Positions 33,531-42,659 of a DNA stretch of 64,000 nt are shown here, piece after piece (within the stretch, counting starts at the first letter, position 1; every line of letters starts with the position of its first letter). The notes under the pieces were generated by a model, which was given only the letters and a program-made list of their open reading frames with translations, had not been told where the DNA came from and ran no database searches. Location: the NCBI RefSeq assembly GCF_900116365.1, contig NZ_FPAG01000009.1, positions 1 to 64,000 on the forward strand. The letters run 5' to 3'. Source of the stretch: Zhouia amylolytica. Its GTDB lineage: Bacteria; Bacteroidota; Bacteroidia; Flavobacteriales; Flavobacteriaceae. The position numbers and the translations under genes are program-made.

Positions 33531-35786
33531 TTATTTTTTAATCGTTTTATAGTCTTCATTAAACTCATTGAAAAGCTGCAGAAGATTTATACTTGCCGAA
33601 ATCAGGTCTTTTGTTTCCAGAAGTAATCCGAAATAAAGCTTTGTGTTTTTCGGACTGGTTTCCGTGCTTCTTATTCTATCAATTTGCTTTTGAATTAATT
33701 GAGACACATGATCCAGCAGCTCCTTTTTTCCCTCAATAACGTTCTCTATATTATCGAACGATTCATTATTAAAATCTAATTCTATTTGTTCAAACAAAGG
33801 TTTTAATTTATTATCGATACTTTTTAAATCCCGAATCTGATTAAATTTCAAATTCTTATGATTGTTATTAACATGAGAAAAACTATTCTTTACGATATAA
33901 CCAATAGATTGTACCATATCCTGCAGATAATCAAGGACCAGGATGTAAAACTTACTTGAAGCTACCGAGTTATCATCTAAAGATTTTATAAAATAAAATA
34001 AATCACCTTTAAGATCGTCTATCTCATTCTCAAGTTTTCGCAAGTTTTTCTTGTTCTTTTTAAGTTTACTTAAATCCTGTAAACCCAGGTTATCAATAAC
34101 ATTACTGTACAGTCTATTAAGTTTAATTATTACTTCAGAGATATTCCCAGAACTTTCTGTTATAATTTCATTTATGGTAATTAAATCCGACCTATCAAAT
34201 TTTCTGGCAGCTTCCCGTTCTTTGATCTTTCTTTTATACACGGAATAACTTCTGATAAGTACCAAGGTAGCCAACAACAATAAAGCTATTAGAGCCAGAA
34301 CACCTCCTTTGAACATCACAAATGCGAAAACAGCTGCCGCAATAAATGCAATAATTGCCGTAGCAAACCACCCTCCAATTACATTAAAAACTCCTGCTAC
34401 TCTATAAACAGCGCTTTCACGCCCCCATGCTTTGTCAGACAATGAAGACCCCATTGCCACCATAAAAGTTACATAGGTAGTAGACAAGGGGAGCTTAAGT
34501 GAGGTTCCTATTGCAATTAATATTCCTGCCACTACCAGATTCACAGAAGCCCGGACCATATCAAATGCAGGTTCCTGATCTTCTCCTTTTGCCTTCTTGG
34601 ATATAGGCTTTTCAAAACGTGAGGCTATGAAACGACTCATTTTTTTGGGTAGTATAAAAATAAGCACCTGATTAAAGTTCACTGCTGCTCTAACCATTAA
34701 TCTCGATAAAAAGTTGGGCTCGAATCGTTCATTAACATCATCCTGGCTCGATAAATTAATTTCGGTTTCTGTTACTGTTTTGGCCTTTTTAGACAACCAA
34801 AGTGTCACGACCATAACAAGTCCTGCTAAAAACAAAAACACCGAAGGCGTTTTTACTTTTCCGGACAATGTTGCCATGGAAAATAATTCAGGATTCATTC
34901 CTGAATCTACCCATAATTGAAAAGATTGCCAGGCAGCAATTGGAACTCCTATAAAATTTACAAGATCATTTCCCGCAAAGGCTAAGGCTAAAGCAAAAGT
35001 CCCTATTAAAATAATCACCTTCAAAATATTCCATTTCATGACCATGATAAAGAAATATGATATGATCGTCCAAAACAAAAAACCTAAGCTAATTATCTCT
35101 AACTGATGCGCATCAATCCATCCCAATGTTTCAGGAGAAATAAAGGATACACCTTTTAAGCCTTTAATCAGAATGAAATAGGTTAATGCGGTTATTGCAA
35201 CGCCTCCAAATACCCCACCATACAATTGTAAATTCTTATGGTATCTAAAGGAAAAAATTAATCGTGAGATGTACTGAATAAAAGCTCCTACACTAAAGGC
35301 TATGACCACTGACAACAAAATTCCGAATATAATTTGAGCTGCTTTACTGGTATTTATATAATTCAACAAATCAGTGACACTACCTCCATCAGCATAAATT
35401 TTAAGTAATGATATGGAAACTGCAGCACCTAACAGTTCAAACACAATGGATACGGTAGTAGACGTTGGTAGTCCTAAAGAATTAAACAGATCAAGCAGAA
35501 GTATGTCACTTATCATTACAGCCATAAAAATGATCATTATTTCATTGAAATAAAACTGCTCAGGGTTAAAAATGCCCTTTCTTGCCACTTCCATCATACC
35601 ACTCGAAGAAACCGCCCCAATTATAATCCCTACACTTGCCACGATCATAATTGCCTTTATTGGGGCTGCCTTAGACCCAATTGCCGCATTTAAAAAATTG
35701 ACGGCATCATTACTGACACCAACTACTAAATCGATTACAGCGAGCACAAAAAGTGCCACCAGCATTATCAAATATATCTGATCCAT
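33531..35786 (-). CDS. PiT-family inorganic phosphate transporter with C-terminal PhoU-like domain
   Basis: Inner-membrane phosphate permease of 751 residues. The first half (about 1-345) and a later block (about 400-505) contain the PHO4/PiT helices, including VGVSNDAVNFLNAAIGSKAA near the N-terminus, GNDLVNFIGVPIAAW and the second repeat LSTTYVTFMVAMGSSLSDKAWG. The last 220 residues (about 530-751) are soluble and helical and resemble the DUF47/PhoU-like regulator that is usually a separate pit-accessory protein. The fusion makes it about 250-300 residues longer than bacterial PitA. It probably moves phosphate with H+ or Na+, with the tail regulating it. Confidence 0.9.
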   Translation of the reverse strand: MDQIYLIMLVALFVLAVIDLVVGVSNDAVNFLNAAIGSKAAPIKAIMIVASVGIIIGAVSSSGMMEVARKGIFNPEQFYFNEIMIIFMAVMISDILLLDLFNSLGLPTSTTVSIVFELLGAAVSISLLKIYADGGSVTDLLNYINTSKAAQIIFGILLSVVIAFSVGAFIQYISRLIFSFRYHKNLQLYGGVFGGVAITALTYFILIKGLKGVSFISPETLGWIDAHQLEIISLGFLFWTIISYFFIMVMKWNILKVIILIGTFALALAFAGNDLVNFIGVPIAAWQSFQLWVDSGMNPELFSMATLSGKVKTPSVFLFLAGLVMVVTLWLSKKAKTVTETEINLSSQDDVNERFEPNFLSRLMVRAAVNFNQVLIFILPKKMSRFIASRFEKPISKKAKGEDQEPAFDMVRASVNLVVAGILIAIGTSLKLPLSTTYVTFMVAMGSSLSDKAWGRESAVYRVAGVFNVIGGWFATAIIAFIAAAVFAFVMFKGGVLALIALLLLATLVLIRSYSVYKRKIKEREAARKFDRSDLITINEIITESSGNISEVIIKLNRLYSNVIDNLGLQDLSKLKKNKKNLRKLENEIDDLKGDLFYFIKSLDDNSVASSKFYILVLDYLQDMVQSIGYIVKNSFSHVNNNHKNLKFNQIRDLKSIDNKLKPLFEQIELDFNNESFDNIENVIEGKKELLDHVSQLIQKQIDRIRSTETSPKNTKLYFGLLLETKDLISASINLLQLFNEFNEDYKTIKK

Positions 35787-35978
35787 AAAATTACTTTACC
35801 TGTTGCAAAAGTCTATTAACAGCAGGAAAACTACGTTAAGTCAATGTTATCAAAACATCACTTAGAAATGAACTATAGTGCTGAATAATAAACATTTAAA
35901 CCCTATTCACTTTTCATTTTTTGAAATAAAAACAGTAACTTTAAAGGAAATGGTTTAATCACTAAAAAAACATCAATT

Positions 35979-36179
35979 ATGGCACTTTTAAAGGTTATCG
36001 AGATTTTAGCGAACTCTGAAAAAAGTTGGGAAGATGCTACCCAAAAAGCAGTTAAACATGCATCCAAAACGGTTAACAATATTCGATCAGTTTATGTAAA
36101 TGAACAAAGCGCCACGGTGAATGGCGATTCAATCGATGAATATCGTGTTAATGTAAAAATCACTTTTGAAGTGAAATAA
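35979..36179 (+). CDS. dodecin
   Basis: Dodecin-family protein of 66 residues (MALLKVIEILANSEKSWEDA to the beta-strand VNVKITFEVK). Dodecins assemble as hollow 12-mers that bind flavins in pairs and buffer FMN/riboflavin. Length and the SWEDAxxxAV helix are standard. It has its own hairpin downstream, and the MscS gene begins 143 bases on. Confidence 0.9.
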   Translation: MALLKVIEILANSEKSWEDATQKAVKHASKTVNNIRSVYVNEQSATVNGDSIDEYRVNVKITFEVK

Positions 36180-36193
36180 CAACATCCTGACAA

Positions 36194-36227
36194 ACGGGTG
36201 TTCCTATAACTTCACACCCGTATTTTC
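36194..36227 (+). terminator. terminator after dodecin gene
   Basis: ACGGGTGT (36194-36201) pairs with ACACCCGT (36214-36221), followed by ATTTTCTTCTTT. Confidence 0.65.
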
Positions 36228-36281
36228 TTCTTTCAAAAAGCTTATTTAACACTGTAATAAAGATTTTACATCTTATTTGCA

Positions 36282-36289
36282 TATTTTTG
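36282..36289 (+). promoter_or_regulatory. -7 promoter box (TATTTTTG) for first MscS gene
   Basis: A plus-strand match to TAnnTTTG 33 bases upstream of the ATG at 36323. No TTG element is found at the usual spacing. Confidence 0.4.
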
Positions 36290-36322
36290 CCTTACTTAAA
36301 ATGTTAATTAATTCTCTACAGC

Positions 36323-37138
36323 ATGGATATAAATCAACTCACTGAAAAAATTGATTGGAATTTAATAATGAACTATGGTATTAAGCTCATTGGAGCAATT
36401 CTGGTATGGATTATTGGATCTTGGCTAATTAAAAAGGTAATGAAGCAAGTCTCCAGGATTATGGATCATAGGGATTATGAAATAAGTTTAAAGAAATTTT
36501 TACTGAATCTAATATCCTGGACATTAAAGATCGTTTTAATTCTTGCTCTTTTAGGAACATTAGGAATTGAAACAACTTCATTTGCTGCCATCATTGCAGC
36601 CGCCGGTTTAGCTATTGGTATGGCCCTGCAGGGTTCTTTGGCTAATTTTGCAGGTGGTACGCTCATAATGATTTTTAAACCCTTTAAAATTGGTGATTTT
36701 ATAGAAGCGCAAGGGGTTTCAGGAACTGTAAAAGAAATCGGGATATTCACTACCACTTTAAATACTTTTGGAAATCAACTGGCTATTATCCCCAATGGCA
36801 AGCTTTCTAATGAAAATATTATTAATTATAGTGCTGAGGAAACCAGAAGAGACAACCTAACTATCGGAATCGATTATAGTTCTGATATTAAGAAAGCAAA
36901 AGAGGTTTTATTAGCCATTGCAGATGATCATCCTAATATTATGAAGGATCCAGCTCCTCAGGTATTTGTGGCGGAACTTGCTGACAGCTCTGTTAATTTC
37001 ACCTTTAGATTCTGGGCTAAAAATGCAGACTTCTGGGATTGTCATTTTTATGCAATCGAAGAGGTTAAGGCTCGATTTGATAAGGAAGGTATTGAAATCC
37101 CTTATCCTCATCAGGTAGAAATACAAAAGAAAGGATAG
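36323..37138 (+). CDS. small-conductance mechanosensitive channel (MscS), copy 1
   Basis: Inner-membrane channel of 271 residues that opens under membrane tension to release osmolytes. It has three transmembrane helices (about 15-40, 60-82, 86-112). The pore helix TM3 is rich in Gly and Ala (FAAIIAAAGLAIGMALQGSLANFAGG), followed by the beta-domain (IMIFKPFKIGDFIEA, about 113-127) and a C-terminal alpha-beta domain. Size matches E. coli MscS (286). A close paralogue follows directly on the same strand after a terminator. Confidence 0.95.
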   Translation: MDINQLTEKIDWNLIMNYGIKLIGAILVWIIGSWLIKKVMKQVSRIMDHRDYEISLKKFLLNLISWTLKIVLILALLGTLGIETTSFAAIIAAAGLAIGMALQGSLANFAGGTLIMIFKPFKIGDFIEAQGVSGTVKEIGIFTTTLNTFGNQLAIIPNGKLSNENIINYSAEETRRDNLTIGIDYSSDIKKAKEVLLAIADDHPNIMKDPAPQVFVAELADSSVNFTFRFWAKNADFWDCHFYAIEEVKARFDKEGIEIPYPHQVEIQKKG

Positions 37139-37171
37139 CTACTCGAAGGGGAAGTTATTTTATAAATAAAC

Positions 37172-37203
37172 AGCGATCTATTTGAAGATAGATCGCTTTT
37201 TTT
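37172..37203 (+). terminator. terminator between the two MscS genes
   Basis: AGCGATCTAT (37172-37181), loop TTGAAG, ATAGATCGCT (37188-37197) and then a T-run. Confidence 0.9.
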
Positions 37204-37275
37204 ATGGCTATTATCAAAACAAAATAAGCTGAAAATGACTAACTTGTAGGAAAGTAACCTAAAACATCAAACATT

Positions 37276-38094
37276 ATGAAATTAGAAGATTGGTTCGATC
37301 AGGGGATTGATTGGAATCTTATGGTTGACTATGGAATTAAAATTGCTGGTGCCATAGTCATTTGGATTATCGGTTCGTGGATCGTTAAAAAAATTGTCAA
37401 AGGGGTTGACGCCTTAATGACCAAAAGAGCTTATGAAATTAGTTTACGTAAATTTTTGGTAAACTTACTGAAATGGGTCCTCATAGCCTTATTAGTTATT
37501 GTTGTTTTGGGCACCATAGGTGTGGAAACTACATCTTTTGCTGCTATTATAGCTGCAGCGGGTTTAGCCATTGGTTTGGCTTTACAGGGTTCGCTTGGAA
37601 ATTTCGCCGGCGGGGCTCTTATAATGATTTTTAAACCAATAAAGGTTGGTGACCTTATTGAAGCACAAGGAGAATTAGGAGTAGTCAACGAAATACAAAT
37701 CTTTACTACCATTCTAACCACGCCGGATAATAAAACGGTAGTTATTCCTAACGGACCATTATCCAATGGTAATATCAAAAATTATTCTAAACTAGGTAAA
37801 CTCCGCGTTGACCTTACTGTGGGGGTTGCATATGACTCTGATATCAAGCAGACGAAAGACGTTCTGATGGAAGCACTGACATCGAACCCTAAGGTTTTAA
37901 AGGAACCAGCTCCTACCATTGCTGTTTCTGAATTAGCGGATAGCTCTATTAACTTTGCCGTAAGGCCATGGGCCACTACTGCTGATTATTGGGATGTCTA
38001 TTTTGGTTCTCTGGAAGCATGTAAAAAAGCCCTTGATGTGGCAGGTATTGAAATCCCATTCCCTCATCAAGTGGAAATACGAAAAAATGTTTAA
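37276..38094 (+). CDS. small-conductance mechanosensitive channel (MscS), copy 2
   Basis: A 272-residue channel with the same layout as the gene before it: pore helix FAAIIAAAGLAIGLALQGSLGNFAGG and beta-domain IMIFKPIKVGDLIEA. The two proteins are alike over their full length, with many differences in the C-terminal third, so the pair is an old tandem duplication. Its last four bases overlap, tail to tail, the end of tsaB on the other strand. Confidence 0.95.
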   Translation: MKLEDWFDQGIDWNLMVDYGIKIAGAIVIWIIGSWIVKKIVKGVDALMTKRAYEISLRKFLVNLLKWVLIALLVIVVLGTIGVETTSFAAIIAAAGLAIGLALQGSLGNFAGGALIMIFKPIKVGDLIEAQGELGVVNEIQIFTTILTTPDNKTVVIPNGPLSNGNIKNYSKLGKLRVDLTVGVAYDSDIKQTKDVLMEALTSNPKVLKEPAPTIAVSELADSSINFAVRPWATTADYWDVYFGSLEACKKALDVAGIEIPFPHQVEIRKNV

Positions 38095-38765
38095 CGTTTT
38101 TTAGGCTTCGTGACTACAAAATCTTTTAAGTAGTAAGGTTCAAAATAAGCTACGTTTTCAAAGTCGTTTATTTTGAACTTTTCTTCTGAAAGTTTTACCA
38201 TTTCCCTCGCTGAAGGAACATGTTTTGAAGCTATAATATGGACATTGCTACCCTCAACCACGTCTTTACACTTTTCTGCACCCGGACCGAGAAGATATAC
38301 CTTTCCTTCTTTATATTCTGAAAAGGAGTCTTCGGTAATAATTTCGGCTTTAGTAGCTCTTATTTCTCGATGGTTATTGTCAAATACAGCAGCATACACC
38401 TCCATCCTTCTTGCGTCTAACAAGGGGATAATTACTCCCTCATCAATTTCCAACTGATGCGACAAAGCTTCCAGCGTATTTAAAGCAATCAGAGGCTTAT
38501 CTAAGGAAAAACAGAGCCCTTTGGCTGCGCTTACTCCAATTCTTAGTCCTGTATATGACCCGGGGCCTTTACTTACCGATATTGCATCGATATTATCAAA
38601 AGATAAAGAAGCATCTTTCAATGCTTCTTTTATAAATACATGTAACTTTTCTGAATGTGAATACTGGGCATCATCTTTTTCTACTAATGAAATTAGTTCT
38701 CCATTTATCCCAATACTAATTGAGCAATTGGTTGATGATGTTTCTATATTTAAAATGGTAGCCAT
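38091..38765 (-). CDS. tsaB: tRNA N6-threonylcarbamoyladenosine biosynthesis protein TsaB
   Basis: A 224-residue ASKHA-fold protein. It is the partner of TsaD in making the t6A modification at position 37 of tRNAs reading ANN codons. Motifs are ILNIETSSTNCSISI at the N-terminus, AISVSKGPGSYTGLRIGVSAAKG (about 63-85, where the GPGSYTGLR motif identifies the family), and LLDARRMEVYAAVF (about 119-132). It is smaller than TsaD and lacks TsaD's metal-binding histidines. It is followed on the minus strand, only by tail overlap, by the MscS gene of the other strand. Confidence 0.95.
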   Translation of the reverse strand: MATILNIETSSTNCSISIGINGELISLVEKDDAQYSHSEKLHVFIKEALKDASLSFDNIDAISVSKGPGSYTGLRIGVSAAKGLCFSLDKPLIALNTLEALSHQLEIDEGVIIPLLDARRMEVYAAVFDNNHREIRATKAEIITEDSFSEYKEGKVYLLGPGAEKCKDVVEGSNVHIIASKHVPSAREMVKLSEEKFKINDFENVAYFEPYYLKDFVVTKPKKR

Positions 38766-38786
38766 ACTTGCAAATAATCTGCAAGT

Positions 38787-40208
38787 TTATAACTCCTCCA
38801 CAGGAATTCCAAAATAATATTCTAAAACTTTCAGTTTAAAGATGTAGTCATATTTAGCTCTAATGAGTTCTGCCTGAGCATTATCTAACCTGGCTTGTGC
38901 CTGACTAAAATCAAAACTGTTCATTAAACCTACATCAAAACGCTCTTTAGCATATTCATACGCCAACTCCCTTGCTTCTAATGTTTTTGAAGAAGCCTCA
39001 AATGTTTTAAAAGCACTTTGAGCATCATTCCAAACCTGATTTATGGTATTCTCTAAATCTAGTTTAGTTTGCTTAAGCATCAGCTCATTCCTTCTAACGT
39101 TAACTTCATTTCTTTTCACATTGTTCCTTGCTGCAAAACCATTGAATATTGGAACATTTAAAGAAACACCAAATGACTGTCCATCATTCATCCATAACTG
39201 ATCTACAAAAGGCAAAGGACCTGCTACACCAAAAACAGGGGTTTGAGTCACTACGGCATCTCCTGTACTCTGGACAGTTCCTATTTGTGTTTGCGTAGTT
39301 TGGCCAGTAGCGACAGAACGGTCTTGATGGCTTACACGTGTATCGTACCCATAAAAACCAGTTAAGGTTGGCATCATTGTTCCTTTTGCAATTTTTAAAT
39401 CCATTTCAGCGATCTCAACATTAGCCATTGAGAGTTTAACATCTCCTCTAAAGGTCAGTGACTTTTGATAAATCTCTTCAGGAGTAATTTCTGTTATCGT
39501 AGACTTAGGAATCATATAATCTTCATCGGCTACATCAAAATTTTCATAATCATCCAACAACAATAGTTGCGCCAGTGAAATTTTAGATAGTCTTAATGCA
39601 TTTTCAGCATTGATAATTCGTTGTTCCTGAGTTGCTGCAGTCGCTTCAATTTCTAATAAATCTCCTTTAGGGAGCACTCCACTTTCAACAAGTTCCTGAG
39701 TTCTTTTCAGATCTTGTTCCGTAACGGCATATTGGGCTTTTTGAACCACCAAATTTTCTCTGTTAAATAAGATTTGAAGGTATCCATTAGCCACAGCTAA
39801 TGATATATCATCTCTCATATCATCCATTTGGTACTGATTTGCTAAAATATTTAATTTTGAACGTCTCAGACGGTTTTGGTTTTGTAAGCCTTTAAAAATA
39901 TCAACTCCTACACTCACTCTACCTGAGGTAAACTGGGTAGTAGCTGTACGCAATACACCCGTGGTTATATCCTGGTTTAAACCAACATTCCATGAATGCG
40001 AAGCGCTTCCATTTACTGATGGCAAGAAGTTCCCTACTGCATCAGACTTATCAATTTCAGCATTTTCAAGATCAAGTTCCGACTGTTGAATAGAGATATT
40101 ATTTTCAATAGCATACTCGACACATTCCCTAAGGGTCCATTTCTTCACCTGAGCAGAAACCAAATAGGAGCACGACAGTAATAAAAGGGTTATTATTTTG
40201 ACTTTCAT
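38787..40208 (-). CDS. TolC-family outer-membrane efflux protein
   Basis: Outer-membrane channel of 473 residues with a signal peptide (1-19, ending VSAQ). The two OEP repeats begin WTLRECVEYAIENNISIQQS (about 24-43) and, in the second half, KLSMANVEIAEMDLKIAKGT. The long alpha-barrel helices are evident. It is the last gene of a five-gene minus-strand operon (ATPase, two permeases, adaptor, this channel), so it is the exit duct of that exporter. Confidence 0.92.
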   Translation of the reverse strand: MKVKIITLLLLSCSYLVSAQVKKWTLRECVEYAIENNISIQQSELDLENAEIDKSDAVGNFLPSVNGSASHSWNVGLNQDITTGVLRTATTQFTSGRVSVGVDIFKGLQNQNRLRRSKLNILANQYQMDDMRDDISLAVANGYLQILFNRENLVVQKAQYAVTEQDLKRTQELVESGVLPKGDLLEIEATAATQEQRIINAENALRLSKISLAQLLLLDDYENFDVADEDYMIPKSTITEITPEEIYQKSLTFRGDVKLSMANVEIAEMDLKIAKGTMMPTLTGFYGYDTRVSHQDRSVATGQTTQTQIGTVQSTGDAVVTQTPVFGVAGPLPFVDQLWMNDGQSFGVSLNVPIFNGFAARNNVKRNEVNVRRNELMLKQTKLDLENTINQVWNDAQSAFKTFEASSKTLEARELAYEYAKERFDVGLMNSFDFSQAQARLDNAQAELIRAKYDYIFKLKVLEYYFGIPVEEL

Positions 40209-40231
40209 GAAATCTATTTTTTCGAATTAGT

Positions 40232-41347
40232 TTAGTTGTTTTCAGCTTCCTTCTTTATAGGCTCTGTTTTATTCCAAACCTTAACTTTATCGCTTTCTGA
40301 CAATCCAGATGTAATCTCTACATTAATACCATCCGAAATACCAACTTCTATATCTTTTCTTTCGAACTGCTGATCGCCAGTTTCAACTTCAACATATGGC
40401 TTTTCTGTTTCTTTATCATATTGAAGCAATGCTTCTTTAATGGCTAGTACATCTTCCTTTTTATCTAAAATAATAGAAGCGTTTGCACTATAACCAGCTC
40501 TTATAAAAGTACTATCATTAAGTTGTACCTCACCTTCGATTTTAAACTGTACTGCGCCTTGTTCTTCAACACCTTTTGGTGCTACAAATCGTAATGAAGC
40601 TTCAAATTCTTTATCCTGAATAGCACCAAAGCTCACTTTTAAAGGCATTCCCAATTCTAATTTTTCTACCTCTGCCTCATCTACCTGGCCTTCAAAAATC
40701 ATTTGAGTCATATCAGCAATAGTAGCAATGGTGGTACCATCATTAAAATTATTTGCCTCAATAACTTGATCACCTTCTTTCACCGGAATTTCCAGTACAG
40801 TTCCTGTAACCGTGGCTCTAATATTGGTATTGGCTGTAGCAGAACCACCAGCAGAACCGCTCTTAATAATCTGATAATCATTTTGAGCATTGGTGAGTTC
40901 TTGTTTAGCCTGATTATACCTAAGTTCTATATCCAGGAACTCCTGGTTTGAAATAACTCCTTTATCAAAAAGTGTTTTATTCCTATTGTATTCAGCTTCT
41001 GCTGTATTTAAAGAAAACCTGGCGTTACTTACACGTCCGCGGGCACTAACCAAGGCTTGTTCATTTGGAACGACTTTAATGGTCGCTATGAGATCACCTG
41101 ACTTCACTTTATCCCCTTCCTCAAGTACTATTTTATCTATAATCCCAGATATTTGAGGTTTAATTAGCACCTCGTCTTCAGGAACTACCTTTCCGGTAGC
41201 CACTGTTTTTTGCTCTATATCCGTTTTAAAAGGAGTCTCCGTTTCATAAACAATTGCAGACTTGCTATTGCTTTTAATAAAAAAGGCGGCTGCCCATAGT
41301 ACACCCAAAATTAAAACTCCAATTCCGACGTATTTTAGAATTTTCAT
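40232..41347 (-). CDS. HlyD/MacA-type periplasmic adaptor
   Basis: Membrane-fusion protein of 371 residues with an N-terminal membrane anchor (about 5-24). The lipoyl half PQISGIIDKIVLEEGDKVKSGDLIA is at about 66-90, an alpha-hairpin spans about 100-160, the second lipoyl half is ATVTGTVLEIPVKEGDQV, and beta-barrel and membrane-proximal domains follow. It connects the MacB-like permeases to the TolC-like channel; gaps to the neighbours are 23 and 41 bases. Confidence 0.92.
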   Translation of the reverse strand: MKILKYVGIGVLILGVLWAAAFFIKSNSKSAIVYETETPFKTDIEQKTVATGKVVPEDEVLIKPQISGIIDKIVLEEGDKVKSGDLIATIKVVPNEQALVSARGRVSNARFSLNTAEAEYNRNKTLFDKGVISNQEFLDIELRYNQAKQELTNAQNDYQIIKSGSAGGSATANTNIRATVTGTVLEIPVKEGDQVIEANNFNDGTTIATIADMTQMIFEGQVDEAEVEKLELGMPLKVSFGAIQDKEFEASLRFVAPKGVEEQGAVQFKIEGEVQLNDSTFIRAGYSANASIILDKKEDVLAIKEALLQYDKETEKPYVEVETGDQQFERKDIEVGISDGINVEITSGLSESDKVKVWNKTEPIKKEAENN

Positions 41348-41388
41348 ATGATTTGATTTACTTAATTGATGTTTAGGTTTGTATTTTA

Positions 41389-42657
41389 TTATTCTTCTCT
41401 TAATGCATCTATTGGTTTAATACTAACAGCACGTTGCGCTGGAATAAGCCCGATTAATAACCCGAGCACAACCATGATCAATAATGCCCCTATTACATAA
41501 GGAATCGGCACTGTAGGATTGGTATACGGGAAATCTGTCATGTCTTTGGTCAAGGCGTTGATACCTGCCAATAAACCGGCACCTAAGACTATCCCAACAA
41601 TTCCTGCTAACATGGTTAAGAAAACAGACTCCAGGATTATCTGGCTTCTCACTTCTTTAGGAGTTGCACCCAAAGCTCGCCTAACGCCCAACTCTTTGGT
41701 CCGTTCTTTAACGGTTATCAATAATATATTTCCGATTCCAACCACTCCAGCTATGATGGTCGCAATCCCCACAATTAAAGAGAGAAAGGTCATTCCTTTG
41801 GCAAAACCCATTATTCTTCCGAACATTTCGCCCAGATTGAAGGACCCAAAAGCTCTTTCATCTTCAGGATCAACTTTATGCACCCTCTTGAGGGTTGTTT
41901 TTATATCTTCCTCGACTTTTAACACATCTACATTTCGGTAAGCTGCGATTGAAAACCAATCTACATTCTCACCGGTATTGTACAGTTTTCGATACGTGGT
42001 AAAAGGGATATAAATATCGCTATCGCTTTCAAAGCCTCCTCCCGGGACAAATTTATGGACTCCTACGACTTGAAAATAGATATTATCAATCCTAATGTAT
42101 TCTCCCAGCGGACTTTCGTCTTCTTCAAAGAGTTCCTTCTGGGTTCGTTCTCCTATAACGCAGACCTTCCTTTCGTATGTTATATCATCATCATTAATAA
42201 ATCTTCCTCCATCATAGATTTTTTTAGTAGCTATTTTAGTAAAAACCGGAAAGTCTCCATAGATATTAAAACTACCTGTCTTCTGACCACGCACAATATT
42301 AGAACCGCCACCTCCAAACACTCCTTTAGCATTCCTGGGAGCAATAAACTCAATTTGTGGAACACGCTGTTGTAAAATCTCAGCATCCGATAATTTTAAT
42401 TGTAAAGGTCTTCCTGTTTTGAAACCAGCATAAGGAATACTTGTTTGCTGCGCCCAAACGAACATACTATTCATGGCAACATTCTCAAATGCTCTTTCAA
42501 AACCATTATCCAGTCCTTTTGCTGAACCTGAAAGTGCTATATAAATAAAAATCCCCCAAAGTACTCCCACCATAGTAATAATGGTACGCAATCGGTTCTT
42601 TCCTATCGAACTGAAAATTTCTTGCCAGGTATCTCTATCAAAAACAAATCTAAACAT
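41389..42657 (-). CDS. MacB-like ABC transporter permease, second copy
   Basis: A 422-residue inner-membrane protein with helix 1 near 20-45, a large periplasmic MacB_PCD domain (about 50-285), and three C-terminal helices of the FtsX domain (about 290-420, containing VKERTKELGVRRALGATPKEV, the coupling motif to the ATPase). Such type VII ABC exporters use mechanotransmission rather than substrate transport through the membrane. It starts two bases after the stop of the preceding permease, so translation is coupled and the two probably form a heterodimer. Confidence 0.92.
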   Translation of the reverse strand: MFRFVFDRDTWQEIFSSIGKNRLRTIITMVGVLWGIFIYIALSGSAKGLDNGFERAFENVAMNSMFVWAQQTSIPYAGFKTGRPLQLKLSDAEILQQRVPQIEFIAPRNAKGVFGGGGSNIVRGQKTGSFNIYGDFPVFTKIATKKIYDGGRFINDDDITYERKVCVIGERTQKELFEEDESPLGEYIRIDNIYFQVVGVHKFVPGGGFESDSDIYIPFTTYRKLYNTGENVDWFSIAAYRNVDVLKVEEDIKTTLKRVHKVDPEDERAFGSFNLGEMFGRIMGFAKGMTFLSLIVGIATIIAGVVGIGNILLITVKERTKELGVRRALGATPKEVRSQIILESVFLTMLAGIVGIVLGAGLLAGINALTKDMTDFPYTNPTVPIPYVIGALLIMVVLGLLIGLIPAQRAVSIKPIDALREE

Positions 42658-42659
42658 AT

